From: Leisingera caerulea DSM 24564
GTDB taxonomy: Bacteria > Pseudomonadota > Alphaproteobacteria > Rhodobacterales > Rhodobacteraceae
Direction: 5' to 3'
Assembly (NCBI RefSeq): GCF_000473325.1
Contig: NZ_AXBI01000020.1
Coordinates: 248,001-312,000, forward strand
DNA: 64,000 nucleotides
A program made the position numbers and the translations under genes. This document shows positions 6,726-13,862 of this stretch, piece by piece. The notes below the pieces were generated by a model. It was not told where the DNA came from and searched no databases. It saw only the letters and a program-made list of their open reading frames with translations. Every line of letters begins with the position of its first letter. The first letter of the stretch is position 1.

Positions 6726-7105
6726 CCATATTTGGTTCCACCTGACACAGGCATGTCTGTGCCAGGAGGGCAGATCGGCAGCGTGGAAAGCAGACACGCC
6801 CATTATGTGAACGCACTGGTGAAGGCTGGCTGAGCTGGAGGAAGTCCGCCTCCGGCGAGAGACCGTCGAGGGACAATCGGGAGTGGACGCCCGTGTGAAG
6901 CCCTAAGCGCCGCGAACTGACGGGTTAGCGCTCGGTTGAGGAACGCGGGAGATGTCGAAAAATGCCAGAGCCGGAGTAGCGACCGGCCCGATCTGATTCA
7001 TTACCATCCAAAGGATGGCTTCCGGCCTGGCATGGCCCAGCAGCTGGGCGGAACAGCCTAATCCCGATCATGTGGACAACCTTTGAGAGCCACGTGACCG
7101 GCGCT
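6726..7105. ncRNA. Candidate structured RNA after tRNA-Thr(CGT)
   Basis: About 380 bp without a credible ORF, directly downstream of the last close-packed tRNA. It has a hairpin CCTGACACAG/CTGTGCCAGG at 6740-6765, AGCGC/GCGCT arms near 6907-6932 and a GCCCAGCAGCTGGGC hairpin at 7035-7049. GAGGAAGTCCG at 6838-6848 is one base short of the RNase P CR-I string and resembles the string at 2615. Large tRNA-linked RNAs (GOLLD, ROOL) are known from phages, but I cannot match either. Confidence 0.3.
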
Positions 7106-7158
7106 CAGTTTTTCTCATACAGTTTGACGACCTTGATAATCATCGAACGGGTATCGAC

Positions 7159-7419
7159 ATGGATTGGGCGCCGCTGCTGCTGACGGGTCTGGCCTTTGCG
7201 GCCATTCCGGAGGACGACAAGAAAATGCACTTCGCCGCGGGTGCGGCCATCGCCAAGACCAGCGAGCAGGTCTTCGAGCTGACCCCTCTGCAAGCTTGCG
7301 GCGTGGCCCTCGTGGCTGGCGTTGCCAAGGAGGCTTATGACCGCCGTTTCGGCGGGAACGTCGAAGGCGCAGATGCGCTGGCCACAATGGGCGGCTGCAT
7401 GATCACCTTCCGGTTCTGA
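7159..7419 (+). CDS. Small membrane protein, YfiM-like, 86 aa
   Basis: The N-terminus MDWAPLLLTGLAFAAIP can insert in the membrane. Motifs DKKMHFAAGAAIA (about residues 20-32) and GVAKEAYDRRFGG (about 55-67) followed by EGADALATMGG recall the DUF2279/YfiM-type family of small envelope proteins with conserved DK-H-GA and AGxxKExxD signatures. The ribosome binding site is weak (CGAACGGG). TTTTTCTCATAC at 7109-7120, a one-base variant of the octamer, lies about 45 bp upstream. Role unknown. Confidence 0.65.
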   Translation: MDWAPLLLTGLAFAAIPEDDKKMHFAAGAAIAKTSEQVFELTPLQACGVALVAGVAKEAYDRRFGGNVEGADALATMGGCMITFRF

Positions 7420-7434
7420 TCTATTCCTGCTGAT

Positions 7435-7770
7435 CTAGCATGTATACCGGGCGAGACCGGAACAAGAGCTGCCGCCTCCGAAGAGAAGAAGCCCGACAAC
7501 GAACAGGATGCCTCCGGCGATCATGAGCACGGCGCAGCCCATTTCGCCAGCTTCCGCAACGACATCCTCCTCCGATGGCTCTGTGCCACCCCCCTTTCGC
7601 TCCGCTTGCAGCTTCGCGCGCGCCTTGGGCAGGAGGATGAGGTAATACAGGCCATTCCATCCAAAATAGGTTATCGCAAGCATCCAGATCATGGTTGGCG
7701 TGTTTTTGTTGTTGTAGAGCAGGCTAAGGCCTGCCAGTCCCCAAAATGCCAGATGCACATACCAAGACAT
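7435..7770 (-). CDS. Membrane protein, 111 aa
   Basis: Start placed at the internal ATG preceded by AGGGAAG; an upstream ATG at 7803 has no ribosome binding site. Three hydrophobic stretches: residues about 5-18 (HLAFWGLAGLSLL), 24-48 (MIWMLAITYFGWNGLYYLILL) and 84-102 (VLMIAGGILFVVGLLLF), with a charged loop between the last two. Convergent with the gene ending at 7419. No family recognised. Confidence 0.65.
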   Translation of the reverse strand: MSWYVHLAFWGLAGLSLLYNNKNTPTMIWMLAITYFGWNGLYYLILLPKARAKLQAERKGGGTEPSEEDVVAEAGEMGCAVLMIAGGILFVVGLLLFGGGSSCSGLARYTC

Positions 7771-7925
7771 CAGCTCACTTCCCTCTGAAATTATGAAACT
7801 CACCCTATCACATCACAAGTGATGGGCAGCGAATTCGAGATCCCGGGGCGGGACGCCGCCCGAGCGCGCCATTTCCCGGCCGCCCTGAGTGTACATTAGG
7901 GGCTGTTGAGCGGAGGGTTCGCGGG

Positions 7926-7997
7926 ATCAGTGTAGCTCAGCCAGGTAGAGCAGCGGAGAGAATCCGCGTGTCGCAGGTTCAAATCCTGCCACATCGA
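7926..7997 (+). pseudogene. tRNA pseudogene, Phe-like
   Basis: D-arm GCTC/GAGC, anticodon stem GCGGA/TCCGC and T-arm GCAGG-TTCAAAT-CCTGC are intact and recall tRNA-Phe. The anticodon loop is only five bases (GAGAA), the acceptor pairs at three of seven positions, and there is no CCA. Almost certainly non-functional. Confidence 0.7.
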
Positions 7998-8037
7998 AGG
8001 CCCGACGGGGCCACCCCTATGACCGGCACCAAGACTG

Positions 8038-8057
8038 AAAGGAGGTCCGCCATGTAG
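8038..8057 (+). promoter_or_regulatory. Strong SD followed by a start-stop (ATG TAG)
   Basis: AAAGGAGGT is followed 6 nt later by ATGTAG at 8052-8057, a minimal one-codon ORF. It lies 26 bp before the start of the 56-aa gene at 8083, which has its own AAGGAG. Ribosomes caught at a start-stop could tune that gene; a decayed gene start is the alternative. Confidence 0.45.
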
Positions 8058-8082
8058 GAAACAACCTGCAAGGAGACCCGAT

Positions 8083-8253
8083 ATGGCGCATGACCGCTGG
8101 AGCAAGCGCAATCCGCGCTATTGGGACAAGGTTTTCCATATCCGCCCGGCGCGCCGCCGGACGCACGCTCAGGAGCACGCAATTCTGCGCGGTGAGGATC
8201 CCGACAACATGGTCTGGCCGACCGGCCGGAAGCCCCGCGTCTACTACTGGTGA
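8083..8253 (+). CDS. Small basic hypothetical protein, 56 aa
   Basis: ATG with AAGGAGACCCG 2-9 nt upstream. The peptide begins MAHDRWSKRNPRYWDKVFH and continues with a strongly basic, aromatic-rich sequence (RPARRRTH, TGRKPRVYYW at the end). Composition suggests nucleic-acid binding. It follows the tRNA-Phe remnant and the start-stop element. No family recognised. Confidence 0.65.
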   Translation: MAHDRWSKRNPRYWDKVFHIRPARRRTHAQEHAILRGEDPDNMVWPTGRKPRVYYW

Positions 8254-8486
8254 GGGACAATCAAGATGAGCATGCGGTCCCCGCCCCGGGGACCGCACCG
8301 CCATACCGCGCTTGGCCCGTCGCGGTTTATAAGTCCCGCGCGCAGGCGTTGATAACCGGTGCGGGGGTAGGATGCTGCGGAGTCCATCCCGCGGCCGCTA
8401 ACGGGCCGCCAATTCCTCCTGTCCAGGCGGCACAGCGCGGCGCTGGATCCAGCGCCATTTGAACCATTCCCTCTGGAGAGACCGCC

Positions 8487-8897
8487 ATGTCAGACCCGCT
8501 ACTTGATCGGCCCGCTTTCAAAGCGGCCGTCTTTGCCCGCGACAACCATGCCTGCGTGATCTGTGGCGCGCCTGCGGATGCCGCGCACCACATCCTGGAG
8601 CGAAAACTGTTCAGGGATGGGGGCTACTACCTCTCTAACGGCGCCTCGCTCTGCCCCGATTGCCACTACGAGGCCGAAAAGACGACGCTCAGCGTAGAGG
8701 AGGTCCGCGCCGCTTGCCGCATCGACAATCCGGCTCTGCCGCCCGGGTTCTCCGCGAAAGCCGCCTACGACAAATGGGGCAACGAGATCCATTCGGACGG
8801 GACGCGCAGCCGCGGCCCGCTCTTCAATGACCCCGGCGCCAGGAAGATCCTTGCGGAAGCCGGGATCCTCTACGACGGCACCTTTGGCTTCGGCTGA
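8487..8897 (+). CDS. HNH endonuclease-like protein, 136 aa
   Basis: Residues about 21-62 hold an HNH zinc-finger pattern: CVICG, then DAAHHILERK with the catalytic His pair, then LSNGASLCPDCHYEAE with Asn, CxxC and the last His. TCTGGAGAG precedes the ATG. The C-terminal half (KWGNEIHSDGTRSRGPLFNDPGARKIL) is probably substrate-specific. Stand-alone HNH genes are common in phages as homing or packaging nucleases; no intron or terminase neighbour helps choose. All metal ligands appear present. Confidence 0.85.
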   Translation: MSDPLLDRPAFKAAVFARDNHACVICGAPADAAHHILERKLFRDGGYYLSNGASLCPDCHYEAEKTTLSVEEVRAACRIDNPALPPGFSAKAAYDKWGNEIHSDGTRSRGPLFNDPGARKILAEAGILYDGTFGFG

Positions 8898-8998
8898 GCG
8901 CCGTTGCGGCGAACAGCTGCTTGCCGCATGCTGGCCTGGCGCCAGCACAGCAACGCAGACCTTCAATTTCGCGAACGGCCATTCAAAAGGAGTTTCCC

Positions 8999-9421
8999 AT
9001 GAGCCTGCTCGAAAAAATCCGCGCTGACGCGCTTGCAGCGCGCAAGGCCAAGGCGCCCGAAGCGGGCGGCCTTGTGACCCTGATCGGCGAAATCGACACC
9101 AAGACCAAGAGCTTCAACCCGGCACGCGAGATGACCGATGAAGAGGTCGTGGGGGTCGTGAAGAAGTTCCTCAAGAACATCGGCGAGACGCTGTCTCACG
9201 CCGGAAGCCGCGCTGACGGCAAGATCCTGGCCGAGAAGGCCGCCCTCGAACAGTATCTGCCCGCGCAGATGTCTGATGAAGAGCTGCGGGCCTTCGCTGA
9301 AGCCAAAGCTGCCGAAGGCATGAACATGGGTCAGATCATGGGTGCGCTGAAAGCGGAACGCGGCGGCCAGTATGACGGCAAGAAGGCCTCGGGCATCGTG
9401 AAGGCTGCCCTGGCGGGATGA
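8999..9421 (+). CDS. YqeY/GatB-like protein, 140 aa
   Basis: Start ATG has AAAAGGAG 6 nt upstream. The sequence follows the GatB/YqeY pattern: an N-terminal helix (LLEKIRADALAARKAK), a central LVTLIGEI, then EKAALEQYLPAQMSDEELRAF and a C-terminal MNMGQIMGALKAERGGQYDGKKASGIVKAAL, the hallmark YqeY tail that in related proteins is the tRNA-binding helical domain of GatB. Its stop overlaps the start of the ATP-grasp gene (ATGA), so the two are translationally coupled. Function in tRNA charging or turnover is inferred from the family. Confidence 0.85.
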   Translation: MSLLEKIRADALAARKAKAPEAGGLVTLIGEIDTKTKSFNPAREMTDEEVVGVVKKFLKNIGETLSHAGSRADGKILAEKAALEQYLPAQMSDEELRAFAEAKAAEGMNMGQIMGALKAERGGQYDGKKASGIVKAALAG

Positions 9422-10203
9422 TCCATTGGATCGTCTCCCGGCAAGCGGCCTTCCGGCTTGCCGGGCTGAGGACCGGCCGCAGGAACCTTCTTGAGGCGAT
9501 CCCGGCTTCTGGCGGCATCTTGTCGATTGCAGAGTGGGACGGCATTGAGGCCATCCTGCCCTCCGAGGCTGGCACCGCGGGCCAGCAGGTGGCCGTATAT
9601 GGCGGCCATCCTTTCCTGGAAGCGGTAAAGCGGCAGAGGCCGGAATGGTCTGGCGGGATCTTCCACGATCCGTACCTCCTCTCCAGCCAGGCCGTGATCC
9701 GCGCGATCGGTCCGTTGGCGCTGAACTCTCACTCCAGCCTGATGTGCTTGAGAGAGGCTCGGGAAATGGTGCTGGCGGGGGAAAGCCTGTTCCTGCGCCC
9801 GGACCGCGCAGACAAGACCTTTGCCGGACGGGTGTTCACCCGGAAAGATCTTGATCTGCTGCCGGATGATCCGGACCTCGCGGTCATTGCCTCCGCGCCC
9901 CGGGAGATCTTTGCGGAATACCGCTTCGTTGTCGTGGACCGTGAGGTCGTGACAGGCTCGCAATACGCCCGCGCCGGGAAGCTCGATGTCCGTGTGGATG
10001 TCGATCCTGCCTGTAGGGCGGTCGCGAAACAGGCTGCATGCCTTTACGCACCGGTTCCGGCCTATGTCTGCGATGTCGCGGAAACCCCGGAAGGGCCCAG
10101 GGTGGTGGAGTACAACTCCTTCAGCGCCGCCGGCCTTTATGCCTGTGACGCATCGGCAATTGCCGATGCGCTGGCTCAGCACTTCGAACCGCCCGCAGCC
10201 TGA
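9418..10203 (+). CDS. ATP-grasp domain protein, 261 aa
   Basis: The ATG overlaps the stop of the YqeY-like gene. The last third reads as an ATP-grasp core: FAEYRFVVVDREVVTGSQY at about residues 162-180 and PRVVEYNSFSAAGLYACD at about 229-246, with the metal-binding E-x-N. The first third has a substrate-like domain with FLRPDRADKTFAGRVF at about 124-139. Similar single-domain ATP-grasp proteins occur in phages and are thought to ligate a carboxylate to an amine; the substrate cannot be read here. Coupling to YqeY suggests one pathway. Confidence 0.75.
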   Translation: MIHWIVSRQAAFRLAGLRTGRRNLLEAIPASGGILSIAEWDGIEAILPSEAGTAGQQVAVYGGHPFLEAVKRQRPEWSGGIFHDPYLLSSQAVIRAIGPLALNSHSSLMCLREAREMVLAGESLFLRPDRADKTFAGRVFTRKDLDLLPDDPDLAVIASAPREIFAEYRFVVVDREVVTGSQYARAGKLDVRVDVDPACRAVAKQAACLYAPVPAYVCDVAETPEGPRVVEYNSFSAAGLYACDASAIADALAQHFEPPAA

Positions 10204-10230
10204 CGGCTCCGGGCGGTCTGGCCTGCCCGG

Positions 10231-10800
10231 TCAGAAAACCGGGCAGCCGCTTTCCGATATCGCACCGGAATAGACCGGGTATCCCGGCTTCGGGTTCAGA
10301 ATGACGTTCTGAAGACCGGTAATGCGGTACATGCAGGCATCCGACGCGGCTTTTCCGACGCCCTTGCCGTCGACGTAGATGTCGATCCAATCGTGACCCT
10401 GGTAGCCGCTGTGGCAGGGGCCGTCCTGCGGGGACGGGCCATCGCCGCAAAGATCCTCAACAATTGCGTATTTTCGCAAACGCTCGATGTAGAAGCGGGT
10501 TCCGGCGGGATAGTCCATGATGCTGCGGCCGTTTTTCTTGACATGGCCGACAGCCAGTGTGACCGGGTCATCATAGGTGCCGGTTCCGCCTGCCTTGCGA
10601 TGGATCACCGGGCGCGCAATCTGCGCGGATCCTGGCGGAGTATTATCCCAGTAGCTGTAGCCGGTCAGGTACATTGTCCGGCGGGCTTCACCGCTCGAGG
10701 TTTCCGTCTTGACCGGCTCTGCGCTCCCGCCGCCTCCGCAGGCAGTGGTGAGAGCAACCGCCGCAAATGCAGCAAGGGTTTTCGCAATCGAATTTTTCAT
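10231..10800 (-). CDS. Secreted lipoprotein with barwin/RlpA-like fold, 189 aa
   Basis: The N-terminus is a lipoprotein signal peptide (KNSIAKTLAAFAAVALTTAC, Cys at about residue 21), then a Gly/Glu linker. The mature part has TMYLTGYSYWDN, GGTGTYDDPVTLAV (about residues 92-105), YPAGTRFYIERLRKYAIVEDLCGDG and GHDWIDIYVDGKG. These resemble double-psi beta-barrel proteins in which GTGTYDDP and YxxVED are conserved. Four Cys in the second half may form disulfides. It would sit in the envelope, perhaps acting on peptidoglycan. The octamer at 10849 lies 49 bp upstream; another copy (10471) lies inside the gene. Confidence 0.7.
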   Translation of the reverse strand: MKNSIAKTLAAFAAVALTTACGGGGSAEPVKTETSSGEARRTMYLTGYSYWDNTPPGSAQIARPVIHRKAGGTGTYDDPVTLAVGHVKKNGRSIMDYPAGTRFYIERLRKYAIVEDLCGDGPSPQDGPCHSGYQGHDWIDIYVDGKGVGKAASDACMYRITGLQNVILNPKPGYPVYSGAISESGCPVF

Positions 10801-11226
10801 GAGTTTTCCCGACTAATCTGACAAGCGGAAACCTGAACTGTTTCTGTTTTTTCGCATAGTCGCAAACGTGCGGGCGGGATTGTTTATCCACACGAAAATG
10901 TTCCTGCCCCGTTCTATAGCAGGAACAAATGGCGCCGGATGGCCCGGCGCTTCCGGGGATACCCTTCGGCAGGTTGGCTTAGAGGCAGCCACCCTCTAAG
11001 GAGTGACCCCCTTGCATCGCAAAAGTTGGGCCTTATCCCTGCGGCAGCCGGCCGCCACGCCGGACCTGCAGGAGAATGGTCACCGCGTCTTCCCGGGTGA
11101 CGGGAAGAACCCGCTGAGAAGCGCAGGCGCCCTGCCCGGGTCGCTGTGCCTGCGCCGCGGGGGTGCTGATCCGGGAGGAGAAGACAGGTCTTTGGCGTAG
11201 CAGCACATCGAAGGCCCCCGGAATAT
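10801..11226. other. Non-coding gap with promoter motif and rRNA-like segment
   Basis: 426 bp between the lipoprotein start and tRNA-Thr(GGT). It holds the octamer at 10849-10856 and a second partial copy, then the 23S-like segment 10971-11005 (separate entry). No credible ORF. Confidence 0.6.
10967..11012 (+). ncRNA. 23S rRNA GTPase-associated-centre-like segment
   Basis: Bases 10971-11005 match the consensus of bacterial 23S rRNA helices 43/44 (E. coli about 1054-1090, the L11- and thiostrepton-binding loop) at about 32 of 35 positions, from memory of that consensus. The core is GTTGGCTTAGAGGCAGCCA; the invariant A1067 equivalent is kept and A1070 is G. The H43 stem TGGCT/AGCCA is intact. 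The match stops after GGAGTG, where rRNA would continue CGTAATAGCTC. It is not part of an rRNA gene. A poor tRNA-like fold (loop CTCTAAG) is the alternative. Confidence 0.55.
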
Positions 11227-11301
11227 GCTGCAGTAGCTCAGTGGTAGAGCACTCGCTTGGTACGCGAGAGGCCGGGAGTTCAATCCTCCCCTGCAGCACC
11301 A
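11227..11301 (+). tRNA. tRNA-Thr(GGT)
   Basis: Acceptor GCTGCAG/CTGCAGC, anticodon stem CTCGC/GCGAG with loop TTGGTAC, T-loop TTCAATC and ACCA end. Third threonine tRNA; with TGT and CGT it completes the box. Confidence 0.97.
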
Positions 11302-11335
11302 GTTTCAGGCATTTCGGGATCCAGCGCCATGACCC

Positions 11336-11551
11336 TCAGAATGGGGTGTTCCAATGATTGTACAGGTAAAGAACGATCAGCCCTATCAAACCAGGCCCGA
11401 ACAAAGAGAAGGAAATGCGGCCAAGCCAATACTTGACCGCGCTGGTGGAGAACATGTCCGCCCTGGATAGCGTGTGCGGATAGATCCACCAGAAGAGCAC
11501 GGAGAATGTGGCGTAGCCCAGGTATACGAGCACAGTGGTTAAACTCTCCAC
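11336..11551 (-). CDS. Small membrane protein, 71 aa
   Basis: GTG start with GAAGGAGGG 6 nt upstream. Two hydrophobic segments, about residues 5-24 (TTVLVYLGYATFSVLFWWIY) and 46-66 (ISFSLFGPGLIGLIVLYLY), joined by a polar loop. Likely an inner-membrane hairpin protein. It is convergent with tRNA-Thr(GGT). No family recognised. Confidence 0.7.
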   Translation of the reverse strand: MESLTTVLVYLGYATFSVLFWWIYPHTLSRADMFSTSAVKYWLGRISFSLFGPGLIGLIVLYLYNHWNTPF

Positions 11552-11921
11552 GCGGCCCTCCTTCTGTGGTCTTTGAATGCGCTCAAGGTCAGCGAGCTCA
11601 AATCAGCTGCTGATTGAGTGATATTGCCCCGAGGGGAAGAGCGCAAGCACTCCGGCCGCATCGAGGATGCGGCCGGCATCGAATCCCGTAAGGGACGGGT
11701 GGCTCCGTAACGAGCCCGCGCGCCGGCACGGTGAACGTCGCTCCCCTGCCCCTCAAGGTGCAGGTATGGCTTCCGCCTCGTGAGCCCGATAATCACGGGG
11801 CAACACCTTTCGACACATGTTCCGCCAGCCGCCTCTCTGAGAGGTCTCCCCTCCATTCCTGGAATGGGAAGTTGTCGAGGCTGTGTAAAAGCAGGTCCCA
11901 GCACAAGGTGCCCTCTTTTGA
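11552..11921. other. Non-coding gap (about 370 bp) with a strong hairpin
   Basis: CCGGCCGCATC-GAG-GATGCGGCCGG at 11651-11675 forms an 11-bp stem with no T-run. The remainder shows tRNA-like scraps but no full cloverleaf. ORFs on the minus strand here lack a ribosome binding site and protein-like composition. Confidence 0.5.
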
Positions 11922-11949
11922 TTGCGTTTTCTCTTTTTTCGCATACTCT
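11922..11949 (+). promoter_or_regulatory. Promoter with TTTTCGCA in the spacer
   Basis: TTGCGT (11922-11927), 16-bp spacer ending in TTTTTTCGCA, then TACTCT (11944-11949). The octamer abuts the -10. It serves the gene starting at 11979. The same arrangement is seen at 14330. Confidence 0.5.
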
Positions 11950-11978
11950 TGCCTAGCCTCAATGCGAAAGTTGACCAG

Positions 11979-12605
11979 ATGAGCTTCCAGGAACGCGGCC
12001 GGATGGCCTTCCCCGAATACACAGGCGCCCGCTGCTACATGATGCCTTTCATCCAAGGCCGCGGTGACAGTCTCCCTGAGGCCTTCGCCTCCTACCGCGA
12101 GGTTGTCGACCGCTTTGCGCTTCCTGACCAGGAAGGCGAGCTGGGCCTGATCACGATCGATGAAAGCTTCGTGGAAGCGGGAAGGTCTCAGCGCGGGTAC
12201 GGCGCGGGCGGCCGCACCATCCACACAGAGGCTTGCCTCAGCGGGGAAAACCTGAGCTGGGGCCCCACATGGGGGCCAAGCCCGTTTGTCCGCCTGGAGC
12301 GCAGCACCCGCGCCCTGATCGCCAACTCCCTCCCGGACACCTGCATGGTTTGGGATGTTGATGTGGAAGACACAACCCGCGACGGCGATCTCTCGGCCCG
12401 CGCCGATCAGTTCCCGCGGGAAGCCGGCCGCATGATGGATGCCGGCGAGGTTATCGAAATCGGGATCTTCACGCCCCATGAGCCGATCCGGCAAAGGCAC
12501 AGCGGGCCCAGGCAGTTCTTCCGCATTGTGGGTCATGGCGTTCATGGCCGGGAGGACTACTTCACACGGAACGAACACCTCGAGCGCATGGGGTTGCTGC
12601 ACTGA
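11979..12605 (+). CDS. Hypothetical protein, 208 aa
   Basis: Start taken at the ATG 30 bp after the putative -10; the next ATG (12003, MAFPEYTG) has a better AGGAAC site and may be the true start. The protein is a mixed alpha/beta sequence with an aromatic-rich middle (GENLSWGPTWGPSPFVRLE) and C-terminal FFRIVGHGVHGREDYF. No signal peptide or motif recognised. It is followed at 25 bp by the hexapeptide-repeat gene, so probably one operon to 14252. Confidence 0.7.
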   Translation: MSFQERGRMAFPEYTGARCYMMPFIQGRGDSLPEAFASYREVVDRFALPDQEGELGLITIDESFVEAGRSQRGYGAGGRTIHTEACLSGENLSWGPTWGPSPFVRLERSTRALIANSLPDTCMVWDVDVEDTTRDGDLSARADQFPREAGRMMDAGEVIEIGIFTPHEPIRQRHSGPRQFFRIVGHGVHGREDYFTRNEHLERMGLLH

Positions 12606-12630
12606 GGCTGCTCGCGAAGAAGGACGGCAC

Positions 12631-13230
12631 ATGTTCAACATTCTGAAACGCACCCGAGCCCAGGCGGCTGGCCGGATCCCGGCCAGCGTCAAAACGGGCC
12701 AATGGACCAAAGTCCATCCCACCACCTTGATTGGCGAGCGCGTCAGGCTCGGCAACTGGAGCAGTGTCGGCCCCGGCTCTGATATCGCGGAGGATTGCAT
12801 CTTTGGCGATTGGGCAAGGACCGGCAGGCGTGTCACTCTTGGCCGCGGGGTCCGCCTTGGCAGCCATACGATCATCCAGGATGATGTGTCCGTACCGGCT
12901 GGCACGGTCTTCGAAGACCACGACCTCGTGACCCCGGATGGCGTTATCGCGAACCGGACCGGTGGATCCATCACTTCCCTCTTTGATGGCATCTACCAGA
13001 TCACCACCGTATCTGGCGTGTATCTGGTTCGCGAAGAGGCTTACGATCGCAGCCTTCTTGAAGACTTCCAATGGGGCCGATCCGACGACCTGGAGGATTG
13101 CAGGGTCCCAAGGCTCCCAGCCACACAGGAGGAGCGTGAAATGATGCTGCGCGATGCGGAAGCCGCCTGCCGGCGGGCCAGGTTCCGAGTGGTTACCCCT
13201 GAAGGCGATGACCTGGGGCCAGGATTGTAA
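12631..13230 (+). CDS. Left-handed beta-helix (hexapeptide repeat) protein, 199 aa
   Basis: GAAGGAC precedes the ATG. Residues about 33-98 show the imperfect six-residue periodicity of hexapeptide transferases: TTLIGERVRLGNWSSVGPG, DIAEDCIFGDWARTG, RVTLGRGVRLGSHTII, DDVSVPAGTVFEDH. The coil is short, so it may be a structural or degenerate acyltransferase; no catalytic His in the usual loop is obvious. The C-terminal 80 residues are helical and acidic (LLEDFQWGRSDDLEDC). Substrate unknown. Confidence 0.65.
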   Translation: MFNILKRTRAQAAGRIPASVKTGQWTKVHPTTLIGERVRLGNWSSVGPGSDIAEDCIFGDWARTGRRVTLGRGVRLGSHTIIQDDVSVPAGTVFEDHDLVTPDGVIANRTGGSITSLFDGIYQITTVSGVYLVREEAYDRSLLEDFQWGRSDDLEDCRVPRLPATQEEREMMLRDAEAACRRARFRVVTPEGDDLGPGL

Positions 13231-13309
13231 TAGGCATTGAAGGCGCGTGTTGCAGTTCCCTTCTGCCTGGGCGCCGCTTACGATAGCCGAGCAACAAGAT
13301 GGAGCAGAA

Positions 13310-13861
13310 ATGTCTGAACGTACTCTGATGCCGGAACTTGAGCGCCACTTCCAGGCTCTCGCGGACAGGCTGGGAAACCTGAAAACGCCCGTTCACGCCT
13401 ACATCGCCGGAGGCGTGGCCATCAACTACCACACCGGATACCGGATGTCCGATGATGTGGATGTGAAATGGTCGCATCGGGTTGCAATTCCTCCCGACAT
13501 GCAGGTTTTCGAAGTCGTCAACCCTGACGATCAAGACGATGTGATGCTCGTCGGGATGGATGGGAACTTCTCCGATACGCTTGGGTCTTTCCCGCCCAAT
13601 TGGGAGGAGAACTCACTGGAAGTCTGCCGGGTCGGGGATATCGTTTTGCACATCATGGATCCTGTCGACCTGGCAGTTTCCAAGGTTGGCCGTTTTATCG
13701 AGCGCGACCGCGACGATATCAAGGAACTGGCCGCGCACGGGCTGATCGACATTGAGAAGTTCAAAAAACGCGTCGAGGAGGCATTGGATTATTATGTTGG
13801 CGACACAACATTCATTAAGTACAATGTTGCCGATGCGATCGAACTGATCGAACAGGAATGA
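13310..13861 (+). CDS. DUF6036-type nucleotidyltransferase, 183 aa
   Basis: Start chosen at MSERTLMPELE. The motif AYIAGGVAINYHTGYRMSDDVDVKWSHR at residues about 29-56 carries the GG...R.S.D.D pattern of minimal nucleotidyltransferases of the AbiEii/DUF6036 group (two catalytic Asp in DDVDV). It continues with a helical LAVSKVGRFIERDRDDIKELA, also typical. Such enzymes often form toxin-antitoxin or abortive-infection pairs. The next gene begins 2 bp after the stop and is the likely partner. Confidence 0.75.
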   Translation: MSERTLMPELERHFQALADRLGNLKTPVHAYIAGGVAINYHTGYRMSDDVDVKWSHRVAIPPDMQVFEVVNPDDQDDVMLVGMDGNFSDTLGSFPPNWEENSLEVCRVGDIVLHIMDPVDLAVSKVGRFIERDRDDIKELAAHGLIDIEKFKKRVEEALDYYVGDTTFIKYNVADAIELIEQE

Positions 13862-13862
13862 A

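Noticed and set aside
2522..7105. Group I or group II intron in the tRNA spacers
   Set aside because: No tRNA is interrupted, no intron-encoded protein is present and the conserved core strings were not found.
8265..8290. GCGGTCCCC/GGGGACCGC hairpin as terminator
   Set aside because: Good 9-bp stem after the 56-aa gene but no T-run; left out of the terminator list.
10992..11006. Amber suppressor tRNA with CTA anticodon
   Set aside because: The loop CTCTAAG has no good stem, there is no TTCRA T-loop and no CCA; TAG is used as a normal stop at 16812, 22394 and 26586, so recoding is unlikely.
11539..11904. 121-codon minus-strand ORF
   Set aside because: No ribosome binding site, no family motif and composition of non-coding GC-rich DNA.
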